The notes under the pieces are model-generated. The model saw nothing but the letters and a program-made list of their open reading frames with translations. It made no database searches and had not been told where the DNA came from. Positions 7,331 through 14,014 of a DNA stretch of 24,922 nucleotides are shown in pieces. Made by a program: the position numbers and the translations under genes. Each line of letters opens with the position of its first letter. Position 1 is the first letter of the stretch. Origin of the DNA: CAYIBD01 sp964361655 (GTDB taxonomy: Bacteria > Patescibacteriota > Minisyncoccia > Sungbacterales > SURF-37); NCBI GenBank assembly GCA_964361655.1, contig CAYIBD010000007.1:1-24922 (forward strand), read 5' to 3'.

Positions 7331-7500
7331 ATGAAGCACGAAGCACGAAACACGAAGCACGAAACAAATTCAAAACTCGAAATTCGAAATTTGAAATGGG
7401 TTTGGGATTTTAAATTTGAGAATTTGTTTCGGGTTTCGGCTATAGCCCGGCTAGCTCGCCCATTTAGGGATTTCAGATTTCGGATTTCTAAGCCTCGGCC
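7331..7500 (+). repeat. Heptamer arrays encoding the prepilin leader region
   Basis: Five degenerate copies of GAAGCAC (7333-7367) are followed by CGAAATT/TGAAATG heptamers (about 7377-7398), a GTTTCGG-type stretch (about 7425-7440) and GGATTTC heptamers (about 7468-7488). The array starts 3 bp after the pilC stop and stays open in the frame of the following prepilin gene. Confidence 0.75.
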
Positions 7501-7936
7501 GGGATTTACCCTCATTGAAGCCCTGATTGCCGCTGCCATCCTGGTGTTCCTTGCCGTTATTTCCATGAGCGGTATCGCCGTTTTCCGCGAAGCTGCCGCT
7601 CTGGATCAGGCGGCCGATGAGGCGCTGGAGCTTTTTCGCGAAGCGCGCACCAAGACTTTGGCTTCGGAAGGCGCGTCGGAATATGGAATTCACTTCGAGT
7701 CTTCGGCGCTGACCCGCTTTAAGGGAACCGCTTACGACCCGTCCTCGCCGGATAACGACATCCGGCTCCTGCCAGCGCTCGTCGAGATCTCGAGCCCCCC
7801 GGCTGACTTCTACTTCATCCGCCTCACCGGCGCTTCCTCGGCTGGCACCGTGGTCACGGTTACCTTCAGCTCGAGGCGTTCTGCTAAGACAAGAACCATT
7901 CAGATTTTGGCCTCGGGGTCCTTTATCAAGCAGTAG
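7331..7936 (+). CDS. Type IV prepilin-like protein (GspH/FimT-like minor pilin)
   Basis: This is a class III signal peptide protein whose mature form starts at the Phe of PG|FTLIEALIAAAILVFLAVI; the Glu at +5 is present. The mature part of about 145 residues has the long N-terminal helix and a compact beta-rich C-terminus, matching a minor pilin. The only ATG is at 7331, which gives an unusually long (about 57-residue), basic, repeat-derived leader (opening MKHEARNTKHETNSKLEIRN). A non-ATG start nearer the cleavage site, for example the TTG in the EN-L-FRVS stretch, would shorten it, so the true start is uncertain. It lies 3 bp after pilC and 2 bp before the next prepilin gene, clearly one operon. 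A prepilin peptidase is not in the window. Confidence 0.85.
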   Translation: MKHEARNTKHETNSKLEIRNLKWVWDFKFENLFRVSAIARLARPFRDFRFRISKPRPGFTLIEALIAAAILVFLAVISMSGIAVFREAAALDQAADEALELFREARTKTLASEGASEYGIHFESSALTRFKGTAYDPSSPDNDIRLLPALVEISSPPADFYFIRLTGASSAGTVVTVTFSSRRSAKTRTIQILASGSFIKQ

Positions 7937-7938
7937 CT

Positions 7939-8463
7939 ATGAACTTCCGCCGACATTCTCGGCATGACGCTTCCGATCTCCCTGGATTCGGTCTCGTGGA
8001 GACCGTCGTCGGTGCTGCAATCATCGCGGCAGTGCTCTTCGGCTTGGCCGAGATCGGACGCTTCAGTTTCCGCGCGGTGGCCGATGCGAGCTTTCGCCTC
8101 CGCGCTTCGTTCCTGGCCGAGGAGGGCGTTGAGATCATTCGTCTCCTCCGCGATACAAGCTGGTCAGGCCAGATCCTGCCCCTCCAGCCGAGCCGGAGCT
8201 ACCATCCCGTCTTTGCCGGCGGGGCTTGGACCTTGAGTACGACCGACGAGCACTTCGCCGATAGCGTATTCGACCGCACGGTGCGGCTCTACGACGTCTA
8301 CCGCGATGACGTGACTCAAGACATCAAGACCACGGCAACCTCCAGCGGCTCAACCCTGGATTCCACTACCCGCGAGGTACATGTGACGGTCTCCTGGTCG
8401 AACCGCGGCAGCACCTCAACGGTGGAAGTCGCCACCTACTTCACCGATCTCTTCGGCAACTGA
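7939..8463 (+). CDS. Type IV prepilin-like protein (PilV-like minor pilin)
   Basis: This 174-residue protein has a short basic leader (MNFRRHSRHDASDLPG) and a class III cleavage site G|FGLVETVVGAAIIAAVLFGL with Glu at +5. The helix continues into RASFLAEEGVEIIRLLRD, a signature common to PilV/PilX-type minor pilins of Gram-positive and CPR bacteria. The C-terminal half is Ser/Thr-rich and predicted beta (STTREVHVTVSWSNRGSTST), ending VATYFTDLFGN. It is likely to be exported, cleaved and placed in or at the tip of the pilus. The ATG is 2 bp after the previous stop and there is no Shine-Dalgarno, consistent with translational coupling. Confidence 0.85.
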   Translation: MNFRRHSRHDASDLPGFGLVETVVGAAIIAAVLFGLAEIGRFSFRAVADASFRLRASFLAEEGVEIIRLLRDTSWSGQILPLQPSRSYHPVFAGGAWTLSTTDEHFADSVFDRTVRLYDVYRDDVTQDIKTTATSSGSTLDSTTREVHVTVSWSNRGSTSTVEVATYFTDLFGN

Positions 8464-8464
8464 C

Positions 8465-9025
8465 ATGGGCGGTGCAGCAACTCAAACGTCGAAGGCTGCC
8501 AAGAAGCGTCGGCTTGCGAGCGCCGGGCGAGGGTTCTCGTTGGTCGAGGTGGTGGTCTACGTTGCGGTGCTGGCCGCAATCTCGGCCATTGCGGTTAATA
8601 CCCTCCTCCGGATTCACGCCGCGCTGGCCGAGATCCGGGTAACCCGGACTCTCGCCGCTGCTGGGGGCCTCGCCATGGAGCGCATGGTCCGGACGATTCG
8701 TGACGCCGCGGCGGTAGATACCGCTGCGAGCACGCTCGGTACCTCGCCGGGCGTCCTCTCGCTCACCGGCTCCGAGACGCCGGCGCTGATCCACCGCTGG
8801 GCGCGGGATGGCGCCAATGCCCTCACCCTTGACAGCGGCGCCGGAGCGGTGGCGCTCACGCCGCCCGGTGTGGAGGTGTCAAATCTCATCTTCCGCTTCA
8901 TCCCGGCCGGGCCGAGCGTCGAGGCCGTCCGGGTTGAGCTTTCCGTTTCTGCCTCCTCGGGCCGCCGCACGACTACCGCGAACTTCTTCGGCACGGCCGT
9001 ACTCCGCAACTCCTATGCCCCATAA
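8465..9025 (+). CDS. Type IV prepilin-like protein (PilW/GspJ-like minor pilin)
   Basis: This 186-residue protein has a basic leader with the class III site RG|FSLVEVVVYVAVLAAISAIAV and Glu at +5. The helix is followed by RTLAAAGGLAMERMVRTIRDA, the pattern seen in PilW/GspJ-type minor pilins. The C-terminal half holds a long beta region (ALTLDSGAGAVALTPPGVEV, then RVELSVSASSGRRTTTANFF). It starts 1 bp after the previous stop (TGACATG). Its last 11 bp overlap the next gene, whose ATG is at 9015. Confidence 0.85.
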   Translation: MGGAATQTSKAAKKRRLASAGRGFSLVEVVVYVAVLAAISAIAVNTLLRIHAALAEIRVTRTLAAAGGLAMERMVRTIRDAAAVDTAASTLGTSPGVLSLTGSETPALIHRWARDGANALTLDSGAGAVALTPPGVEVSNLIFRFIPAGPSVEAVRVELSVSASSGRRTTTANFFGTAVLRNSYAP

Positions 9026-10514
9026 ATTCCTACGAATTACGAACTTTGATCGAATTACGAATTACGAATTCGTAATTCGTAATTCGGGGTCATTCGTAAT
9101 TCGTAGGGTAGCGCGCGAGCGCTTCGTAATTCGTAGAGAAGCGCCTGAGCGGGCGGGGCAGGCGGTGCTCACCACGGTCATATTCTTGCTCTTGACCAGC
9201 ACGGCGCTCACCGCGAGTTTCGCCTCCATCGCGCTCACCGAGGCCCGCTCCGGCCGGGCGGACCTCCGAGCCAAGCAAACCTACTTCCTGGCTGAAGCAG
9301 GCGTTGAGGACGTGGTCTATCGGATGAAAAACGCCAAGTCCTACGACTCGAGCGAGACGGTGAGTCTGGGGGGGACATCGGCTACGGTCGCGGTGAGCGG
9401 GACTGGCCAGACGAGGACGGTCCAGTCGACCGGCGATGTGGCAAACGCCATCCGGCGGGTGGAGGTAACGGTCAAGACCGGCACCGGCGTTTCGTTCACC
9501 TATGGCATCCACGTAGGCCGCGGCGGCCTGCGTATGGAGAATAGTTCCACGGTAAACGGCAGCATCTACAGCCACGGCGATGTCTACGGCGGGGGCACGG
9601 GCGACATCAGCGGCGATGTCTTTGTGGCCACGACCCACGAGATCCACGACTCGCCGGACATCGGCGGCCAGGCGCAGGCGCATCGCATCCGGAACGTCCG
9701 CATCGCCGGAAACGCCACCTCGAGCACGGCGCTCGACGCGAGCACCGTTGGCGCCCACGCCTATGCCGACACCTTTGCCACCAGCACGAGCGTGACCGGC
9801 ACCTGTTTCTACCGGACATCCGTCTCGGCCAATACCACCTGCGGCGCCAAGGTACAGGTGGCAAGCGTGGCCGCAAACCTCCCGGAACTGCCATTCCCCA
9901 TTACCGACAGCCATATCGCCGATTGGGAAACCGCGGCTGCGGCCGGCGGCACCCACACCAGTCCCTGCCCCTATACCCTTACGAGCGGTACCACCACCAT
10001 CGGGCCGAGAAAGATCAACTGCGACTTCACCATCCAGAATACCGCTACCGTCATTGTTACCGGTCCTATCTGGGTTGTCGGCGATCTTGACATCAAGAAC
10101 TCGGGGATACTGCGGCTCGCGGCGAGCTACGGGTCAGGAAGCGAGGTGGTCATCGTTGATAACCAATCCAACCGGACGACTTCGAGCGAGATCAACGTTC
10201 AAAATTTTGGCGATGTCCTCGGCTCCGGCACGGTCGGGAGTTATCTCGCCCTCATGTCCCAGAATAACTCGGCCGAACTTGGCGGGAACGAGGTCGCCAT
10301 CCGCGTCCATAACAACGCCGAGGGAGGGATTTTCTATGCGCTTCACGGCCGACTCCAGATTTCCAATGCCATCACCCTGAAGGAGGCCGTGGCCTACGTC
10401 ATCCATATGCTCAATAACGCCACGCTCACCTACGAACAGGGCCTGACGAGCGTCACCTTCACGAGCGGTCCCACCGGCGGGTGGAACATTCAGGGCTGGA
10501 AAGAAGTTCCTTAG
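9015..10514 (+). CDS. PilX-type pilus tip/adhesin-like protein
   Basis: This 499-residue protein has a single N-terminal helix (about 50-71, VLTTVIFLLLTSTALTASFA) followed by the PilX-like stretch TYFLAEAGVEDVVYRMK (89-105). The rest is Thr/Ser/Gly/Asn-rich and probably a beta-helix or beta-sandwich (SSTVNGSIYSHGDVYGGGTG; later IYSH/VVGDLDIKNSG type rungs). It ends in GPTGGWNIQGWKEVP, an ending I associate with large minor pilins of Parcubacteria. Four cysteines in the passenger (GTCFYR, NTTCGAK, SPCPYT, INCDFT) could form disulfides. The frame is open upstream to 8808, but that part overlaps the previous gene. The ATG at 9015 gives a 48-residue N-terminal region made of in-frame heptamer repeats, so a later start close to the helix cannot be excluded. 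Confidence 0.85.
   Translation: MPHKFLRITNFDRITNYEFVIRNSGSFVIRRVARERFVIRREAPERAGQAVLTTVIFLLLTSTALTASFASIALTEARSGRADLRAKQTYFLAEAGVEDVVYRMKNAKSYDSSETVSLGGTSATVAVSGTGQTRTVQSTGDVANAIRRVEVTVKTGTGVSFTYGIHVGRGGLRMENSSTVNGSIYSHGDVYGGGTGDISGDVFVATTHEIHDSPDIGGQAQAHRIRNVRIAGNATSSTALDASTVGAHAYADTFATSTSVTGTCFYRTSVSANTTCGAKVQVASVAANLPELPFPITDSHIADWETAAAAGGTHTSPCPYTLTSGTTTIGPRKINCDFTIQNTATVIVTGPIWVVGDLDIKNSGILRLAASYGSGSEVVIVDNQSNRTTSSEINVQNFGDVLGSGTVGSYLALMSQNNSAELGGNEVAIRVHNNAEGGIFYALHGRLQISNAITLKEAVAYVIHMLNNATLTYEQGLTSVTFTSGPTGGWNIQGWKEVP
9029..9136. repeat. ACGAATT heptamer array with a 36-bp perfect palindrome
   Basis: CGAATTACGAATTACGAA (9051-9068) is followed directly by its exact reverse complement (9069-9086), a perfect 36-bp palindrome. 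An outer pair, CCTACGAATTACGAA (9029-9043) and TTCGTAATTCGTAGG (9093-9107), encloses it. A further TTCGTAATTCGTAGA copy lies at 9122-9136. The whole array is within the 5' end of the PilX-like gene. The same 15-mer CCTACGAATTACGAA recurs at 17987-18001. Confidence 0.9.
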
Positions 10515-10558
10515 CGTTCGGCTTGAAGCGAGCGGTAGTGCCGGTCTCGATCCCGGGC

Positions 10559-10564
10559 TATAAT
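10559..10564 (+). promoter_or_regulatory. Possible internal promoter -10 box before pilM
   Basis: A consensus TATAAT lies 9 nt before the pilM ATG, in the 59-bp gap after the PilX-like gene. No convincing -35 box is found at 16-18 bp, so this is tentative. GAGG at 10566-10569 could alternatively be a weak, closely spaced ribosome binding site. Confidence 0.35.
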
Positions 10565-10573
10565 AGAGGCAGC

Positions 10574-11662
10574 ATGTTCCAGGCGCTTAGCCGAAAGATC
10601 TTCGAGCCGCCGGCGTTTGGGCTCGACATATCCGACATCACGGTTAAGTTCTGCCGCATCACCAGTCGTGGTTCGATCCAAGCGGTCGAATACTACGGCG
10701 AGGTTGAAATCCCCGAGGGGATCGTTGTGGGCGGCGAGATCAAGAGGGCCGATGCGCTCGAGCTCACGCTTCGGGACCAGCTTAAGCTCGCCGCCGGCCG
10801 GCCGGTTCGCGAACGCTACTGTGTTGCATCACTCCCCGAGGAGAAGAGCTTTGTCCGGGTCATTGAGCTCCCGCGGATTCAGCCCGAGGACGTTGCCCAT
10901 GCGGTGCGCTGGGAGGTCGAGGGCGTGATCCCGCTGCCCTTGGGCCAGATCTTCTACGATTTTGCCGTCCTGCCGCCTCCGCCAGCGTCAGCCGATCACC
11001 AAGATGTGCTCATCACCGCCTTCCCCAAGGCAATTGTGGAGAGCTACCACGCCGTGCTGCGTCGCGCCGGCCTCATACCGTTAGCACTCGAACTCGAATC
11101 GCAGGCGATCTCGCGGGCCGTGGCGACCGAAGGCGTTGCGGAACACCCCGTGATCATCATTGACATGGGGGCCACGCGAACGAGCTTCATCATCGTTGCC
11201 GGCGGTTCGCTCATTTTCACGAAGTCAGTAACCGTTGGCGGGCGTGATCTGGAAACGGCAATCGCCAAATCCCTGGGCGTGGATATTGCCGCCGCCCGGC
11301 GCATCAAGATCGAGGCCGGCCTCAACAAGAATTTTCGCGGCGGCGCGGTGTTTTCTGCGCTCCAGCCAATCTTGAGTACGTTTGTCAGCGAACTCCAGGA
11401 GCAGTTTGCCTTCTACCGTTCCCACCCGCGCCAGAAACACGCCGAGTATGGCGACATTGCGGCAATCTATCTTTGCGGTGGGGATGCAAACCTCATTGGC
11501 CTTGAGAAGTACCTCGCCACCGCCATCAAGAAGCCCGTGAAGCTCGTCGAGCCGTTTGCGAAACTGGCACTCCCCCCCGGCACCATCCCACCCATCGCGC
11601 GGCCGCATGCCCTGAAGTATACGACCGCCATTGGCTTGGCACTCCGTGCGGCCGGATTATGA
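10574..11662 (+). CDS. pilM: Type IV pilus inner-membrane-associated actin-like protein PilM
   Basis: PilM is an actin-fold cytoplasmic protein that binds the N-terminus of PilN and links the alignment complex to the motor. The 362-residue protein shows PAFGLDISDITVKF (13-26, phosphate-1-like), VEIPEGIVVGGEIKR, the SHS2 region with VASLPEEKSFVRVIELPRI, the second phosphate-binding motif IIIDMGATRTSFIIV (194-208), GGRDLETAIAKSLGV, and the C-terminal IYLCGGDANLIGLEKYL. The start MFQALSRKIFEPP at 10574 is chosen because it places the FGLDIS motif near residue 15 as in the family; an upstream frame to 10481 overlaps the preceding gene. It is followed by pilN after a 139-bp structured gap. Confidence 0.95.
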   Translation: MFQALSRKIFEPPAFGLDISDITVKFCRITSRGSIQAVEYYGEVEIPEGIVVGGEIKRADALELTLRDQLKLAAGRPVRERYCVASLPEEKSFVRVIELPRIQPEDVAHAVRWEVEGVIPLPLGQIFYDFAVLPPPPASADHQDVLITAFPKAIVESYHAVLRRAGLIPLALELESQAISRAVATEGVAEHPVIIIDMGATRTSFIIVAGGSLIFTKSVTVGGRDLETAIAKSLGVDIAAARRIKIEAGLNKNFRGGAVFSALQPILSTFVSELQEQFAFYRSHPRQKHAEYGDIAAIYLCGGDANLIGLEKYLATAIKKPVKLVEPFAKLALPPGTIPPIARPHALKYTTAIGLALRAAGL

Positions 11663-11665
11663 AAA

Positions 11666-11792
11666 GCGCAAATCTTAACGCGCAAAGTTCAAAGCTAAGG
11701 CCGTCGCCTCCGGTCAAGAGGCGAGACGCATTTTGCAAAAGCAAAATCGCCCCCGCTGCGGCTTCCACAACTTTGCGTTTTGAGTTTTGCGC
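11666..11792. repeat. Multi-hairpin inverted array between pilM and pilN
   Basis: An outer 24-nt imperfect pair begins GCGCAAATCTTAACGCGCAA (left arm 11666-11689, ending AGTT). Its complement is the right arm at 11769-11792, which reads AACTTTGCG TTTTGAG TTTTGCGC. Between them lie two inner hairpins: GCCTC/GAGGC (11706-11710 with 11718-11722) and ATTTTGC-AAAA-GCAAAAT (11730-11747). The element fills the pilM-pilN gap and ends 9 bp before the pilN ATG. No gene is supported here. Confidence 0.75.
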
Positions 11793-11801
11793 TTCGCGTT
11801 C

Positions 11802-12335
11802 ATGTTGAACTTGAATCTGCTCCCCCCCGAAGAGAAACGCCGCTTGCAGTATACGATATGGACGCGAGCCGTGATTGCGATCGGCGGCGGGCTTTCGCTC
11901 GGCCTCGGTGTATTCATCGTACTCCTCCTGCCAGCGTGGCTCTTCCTCAAAGCCGAGGAGCCAGCGCTCTTCGATGCGCTCACCTTCGAGCGCCGAGCCT
12001 ACAGTCAAGCGGCGCCGGGTGTGGCGAGTGACGTCCGTACGCTGAATCGGCTGGCGCGATTTGTGGACGAGCATGCCGGTCGGCGCGTTCCGGCGTATGC
12101 GCTCATCACGGAGGTACTCCGTGTCACGCCGGCTCCAATCCGCCTGCAGGAGGTCGTGTTCCAAGCCAGTCCGGGTGAACTGCGGATTGCTGGATTTTCA
12201 GCCACCCGCCAGGCGCTCCTCACCTTCATTCAGTCGCTGGAGGGGAACCCGCGCATTGCATCGGTCTCCTCACCCCTCTCGAATCTCGTCCGTGAAACCA
12301 ACATAACGTTCACGCTCACGGCGAAGCTCCGGTAA
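11802..12335 (+). CDS. pilN: Type IV pilus assembly protein PilN
   Basis: PilN is a bitopic inner-membrane protein whose short cytoplasmic N-terminus docks into PilM and whose outer domain pairs with PilO. The 177-residue protein opens MLNLNLLPPEEKRR, the conserved NLLP motif that binds PilM. One membrane helix (about 28-50, AVIAIGGGLSLGLGVFIVLL) follows, then a coiled region and a small beta-alpha domain (VVFQASPGELRIAGFSATRQ). The frame also opens at 11787, but the extra five residues come from the repeat element and would displace NLLP, so the ATG at 11802 is preferred. It is followed by pilO after 1 bp (TAATATG). Confidence 0.9.
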   Translation: MLNLNLLPPEEKRRLQYTIWTRAVIAIGGGLSLGLGVFIVLLLPAWLFLKAEEPALFDALTFERRAYSQAAPGVASDVRTLNRLARFVDEHAGRRVPAYALITEVLRVTPAPIRLQEVVFQASPGELRIAGFSATRQALLTFIQSLEGNPRIASVSSPLSNLVRETNITFTLTAKLR

Positions 12336-12336
12336 T

Positions 12337-12894
12337 ATGATACCTGGCGTGGCACGACAATTCTGGTGGACGCTTGCGATCGCGACGACGGTGGTAGGCG
12401 TCATGGGCGCCGTCGGTTTCCTCGGAACCCGCATGCTCCGCCAGGACTGGCAGGAGCTCGCGTTGGCGCGGGCTGAACTTGCCTCACTGGAGCGCGAGCG
12501 CTCATCGCTAGCTCGAGCAGCAGAACTCTTCGAGAAACTAAAACCGGAGCGCACCGTTCTTGAAGCGAGCTTTGCCGATCCCACCGCCCCGCTACCGTTC
12601 ATTGAGACCATCGAGGAGCTTGGCCGCCGGTTCGGCGTTGCCGTGGAGCTTGCCATTGCGTCAGGCGAGAGCCGGGCCGCTGCCAAGAACTACCTCCTCT
12701 CGGCCGAGGGATCGTTCGGCGGCGTGATGTCATTTCTCAAGAACCTCGAATTTCTACCCTTCCATACTGATGTTGTCACGGTCGAGCTAAGGGGGATTCC
12801 GCGGGGCACGGAGCAAGATTCAGGGCTTGTTCTCCGCCTGAACGTTGCCATTCAGATCGTAACGCCGCCGAGCGGTGGAGGGGAAACACCATGA
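12337..12894 (+). CDS. pilO: Type IV pilus assembly protein PilO-like
   Basis: This 185-residue protein has one N-terminal membrane helix (about 10-31), a coiled coil (about 38-66, LALARAELASLERERSSLAR) and a C-terminal ferredoxin-like domain with the PilO-type stretch LPFIETIEELGRRFGV and SAEGSFGGVMSFLKNLEFLP. It should form a heterodimer with PilN in the alignment subcomplex. Sequence similarity within this family is low, so the assignment rests on topology, length and position directly after pilN. The last 4 bp overlap the next gene (ATGA). Confidence 0.85.
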   Translation: MIPGVARQFWWTLAIATTVVGVMGAVGFLGTRMLRQDWQELALARAELASLERERSSLARAAELFEKLKPERTVLEASFADPTAPLPFIETIEELGRRFGVAVELAIASGESRAAAKNYLLSAEGSFGGVMSFLKNLEFLPFHTDVVTVELRGIPRGTEQDSGLVLRLNVAIQIVTPPSGGGETP

Positions 12895-13196
12895 ACATTA
12901 CCATCCCGCCATTCATCCTGCGTTCAGTACGCTTCAGGGTATCACTGCCGGGCGTGCTTGAAGCGGCGTGGTGGGCGGTGCTCATCGTCGGACTCGGGCT
13001 CCTCATCGTGGATGGGCTCGTATTCTACCAGTACGGTTTGGGCCAGGCCGCCTTGCCGACGGTGCTCCCCACCCGCGATGGCGTACCGCCCGAGGAGGAG
13101 CTCATTCGTAAGGCAGCGCGGATCATCGCGCAAAAGCGCGCCGCCTTTGAGGTTCACGAGCCGGCGCCATCGGATCTCCCGCGCCCCTTCCAATAA
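12891..13196 (+). CDS. Small single-pass membrane protein at the end of the pilus operon
   Basis: I do not recognise this 101-residue protein. It has one hydrophobic segment (about 24-46, LEAAWWAVLIVGLGLLIVDG) preceded by a basic N-terminus, then a charged C-terminal tail (EEELIRKAARIIAQKRAAFE) ending in a Pro-rich stretch. It lacks a lipobox, so it is not an obvious PilP lipoprotein. It overlaps pilO by 4 bp (ATGA), and GGAGGGG lies 7 nt before its ATG, so it is translated with pilO and probably acts in the pilus alignment complex. That function is inferred from position only. Confidence 0.8.
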   Translation: MNITIPPFILRSVRFRVSLPGVLEAAWWAVLIVGLGLLIVDGLVFYQYGLGQAALPTVLPTRDGVPPEEELIRKAARIIAQKRAAFEVHEPAPSDLPRPFQ

Positions 13197-13220
13197 GGAA
13201 AGCGGGCAGCGGTTTAGTCA

Positions 13221-13370
13221 TTTACCCCGTTACCAGGAAGCCATAGGCGGAAGGCCGTGATAACAGGGTTCACCCCGTTACAACCCGGACGCCCCACGCG
13301 GGGAGGGGAGGAGGGAAGAATCCAAGAAGTTCATTGGATGCTCCGGCCGGGTTGTAACGGGGTTCACCGG
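13221..13370. repeat. ACCCCGTTAC-type double hairpin between convergent operons
   Basis: Hairpin 1 pairs ACCCCGTTACCA (13224-13235) with TGATAACAGGGT (13258-13269), two mismatches. Hairpin 2 pairs ACCCCGTTACAACCCGG (13272-13288) perfectly with CCGGGTTGTAACGGGGT (13347-13363); its right arm abuts the tmk stop codon. The region is the convergent gap between the pilus operon and tmk and may serve as a two-way transcription barrier. The hairpin-2 arms recur exactly at 16175-16225. Confidence 0.85.
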
Positions 13371-13999
13371 CGCCGAGAGATTTTTCCCGCGAGAGCTGTC
13401 CAAAGTTCGTCAATGATCTTGGACGGCTCCTGGAGCGCATTGATGAGAGAGATGGTGTCGACGGGCGGGTTCAGGAGGGCGAGATAGTTTTTACGGATCT
13501 CCACGAGCTTCTCGGGTTTCTCAAAGGAATCCAACTGGCGAGACATGCCGGCGAGGCGAGCTATCGCGGTCTCTGGGGGAAGGTCAAACAGAAAGGTGAT
13601 ATCTGGCCTCAAGAAATCATTGCCGAGAATTTCTCGATGCATGGCAACGAGTTCCTCAAGCGTGGCGGCAAGCATTCCATAGGCGAGGGTCGAGAGCCAG
13701 TAGCGATCGCAAAGAACTATATGACCTGCATCGAGGGCCGGCTGGAGTACTGCGGTGATGTGTCCTTTCCGGTCTTCAACATAGAGCCGCTGGAGCTCGA
13801 GCGGGGGGAGGATCCGGTGACGGTTATGGAGGATATCGTAGATCTCCTTTCCGATCTTACTGTCGGTGGGCTCGTGGGTAACGGTGACGGTGTGACCGGA
13901 GCGCTCCAGCCGTTCTGCGAGCAGGGGGAGGACGGTTGACTTCCCGCAGCCGTCAATACCTTCTAAGGCTATAAAAAAGCCCCTGCGGATCTTGGGCAT
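13364..13999 (-). CDS. tmk: Thymidylate kinase
   Basis: This enzyme phosphorylates dTMP to dTDP in the cytoplasm. The 211-residue protein has the P-loop GIDGCGKST (about 14-22), THEPTDSKIGKEI after strand 2, the DRYWLSTLAYG motif (DRY of the family) and a C-terminal helix region matching Tmk length (about 200-215). The start MPKIRRGFFIALEGIDG at 13999 is the natural one. It is the last gene of the dcd-thyA-tmk operon, 15 bp after the thyA stop; GAGAG lies 3 nt before the ATG. Its stop codon touches the arm of the intergenic hairpin. Confidence 0.96.
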   Translation of the reverse strand: MPKIRRGFFIALEGIDGCGKSTVLPLLAERLERSGHTVTVTHEPTDSKIGKEIYDILHNRHRILPPLELQRLYVEDRKGHITAVLQPALDAGHIVLCDRYWLSTLAYGMLAATLEELVAMHREILGNDFLRPDITFLFDLPPETAIARLAGMSRQLDSFEKPEKLVEIRKNYLALLNPPVDTISLINALQEPSKIIDELWTALAGKISRRR

Positions 14000-14014
14000 G
14001 GTCTCTCTGAAAAG

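Noticed and set aside
7331..7500. CRISPR array
   Set aside because: The units are 7-9 bp, contiguous and degenerate with no unique spacers; no cas genes are present. The same holds for the other arrays.
8808..9014. Upstream extension of the PilX-like ORF
   Set aside because: It overlaps the preceding prepilin gene in another frame and is Arg/Pro/Ser-rich shadow sequence.
9090..9956. 288-residue ORF antisense to the PilX-like gene
   Set aside because: It is a shadow of a Gly/Thr-rich coding frame and partly of the repeat array.
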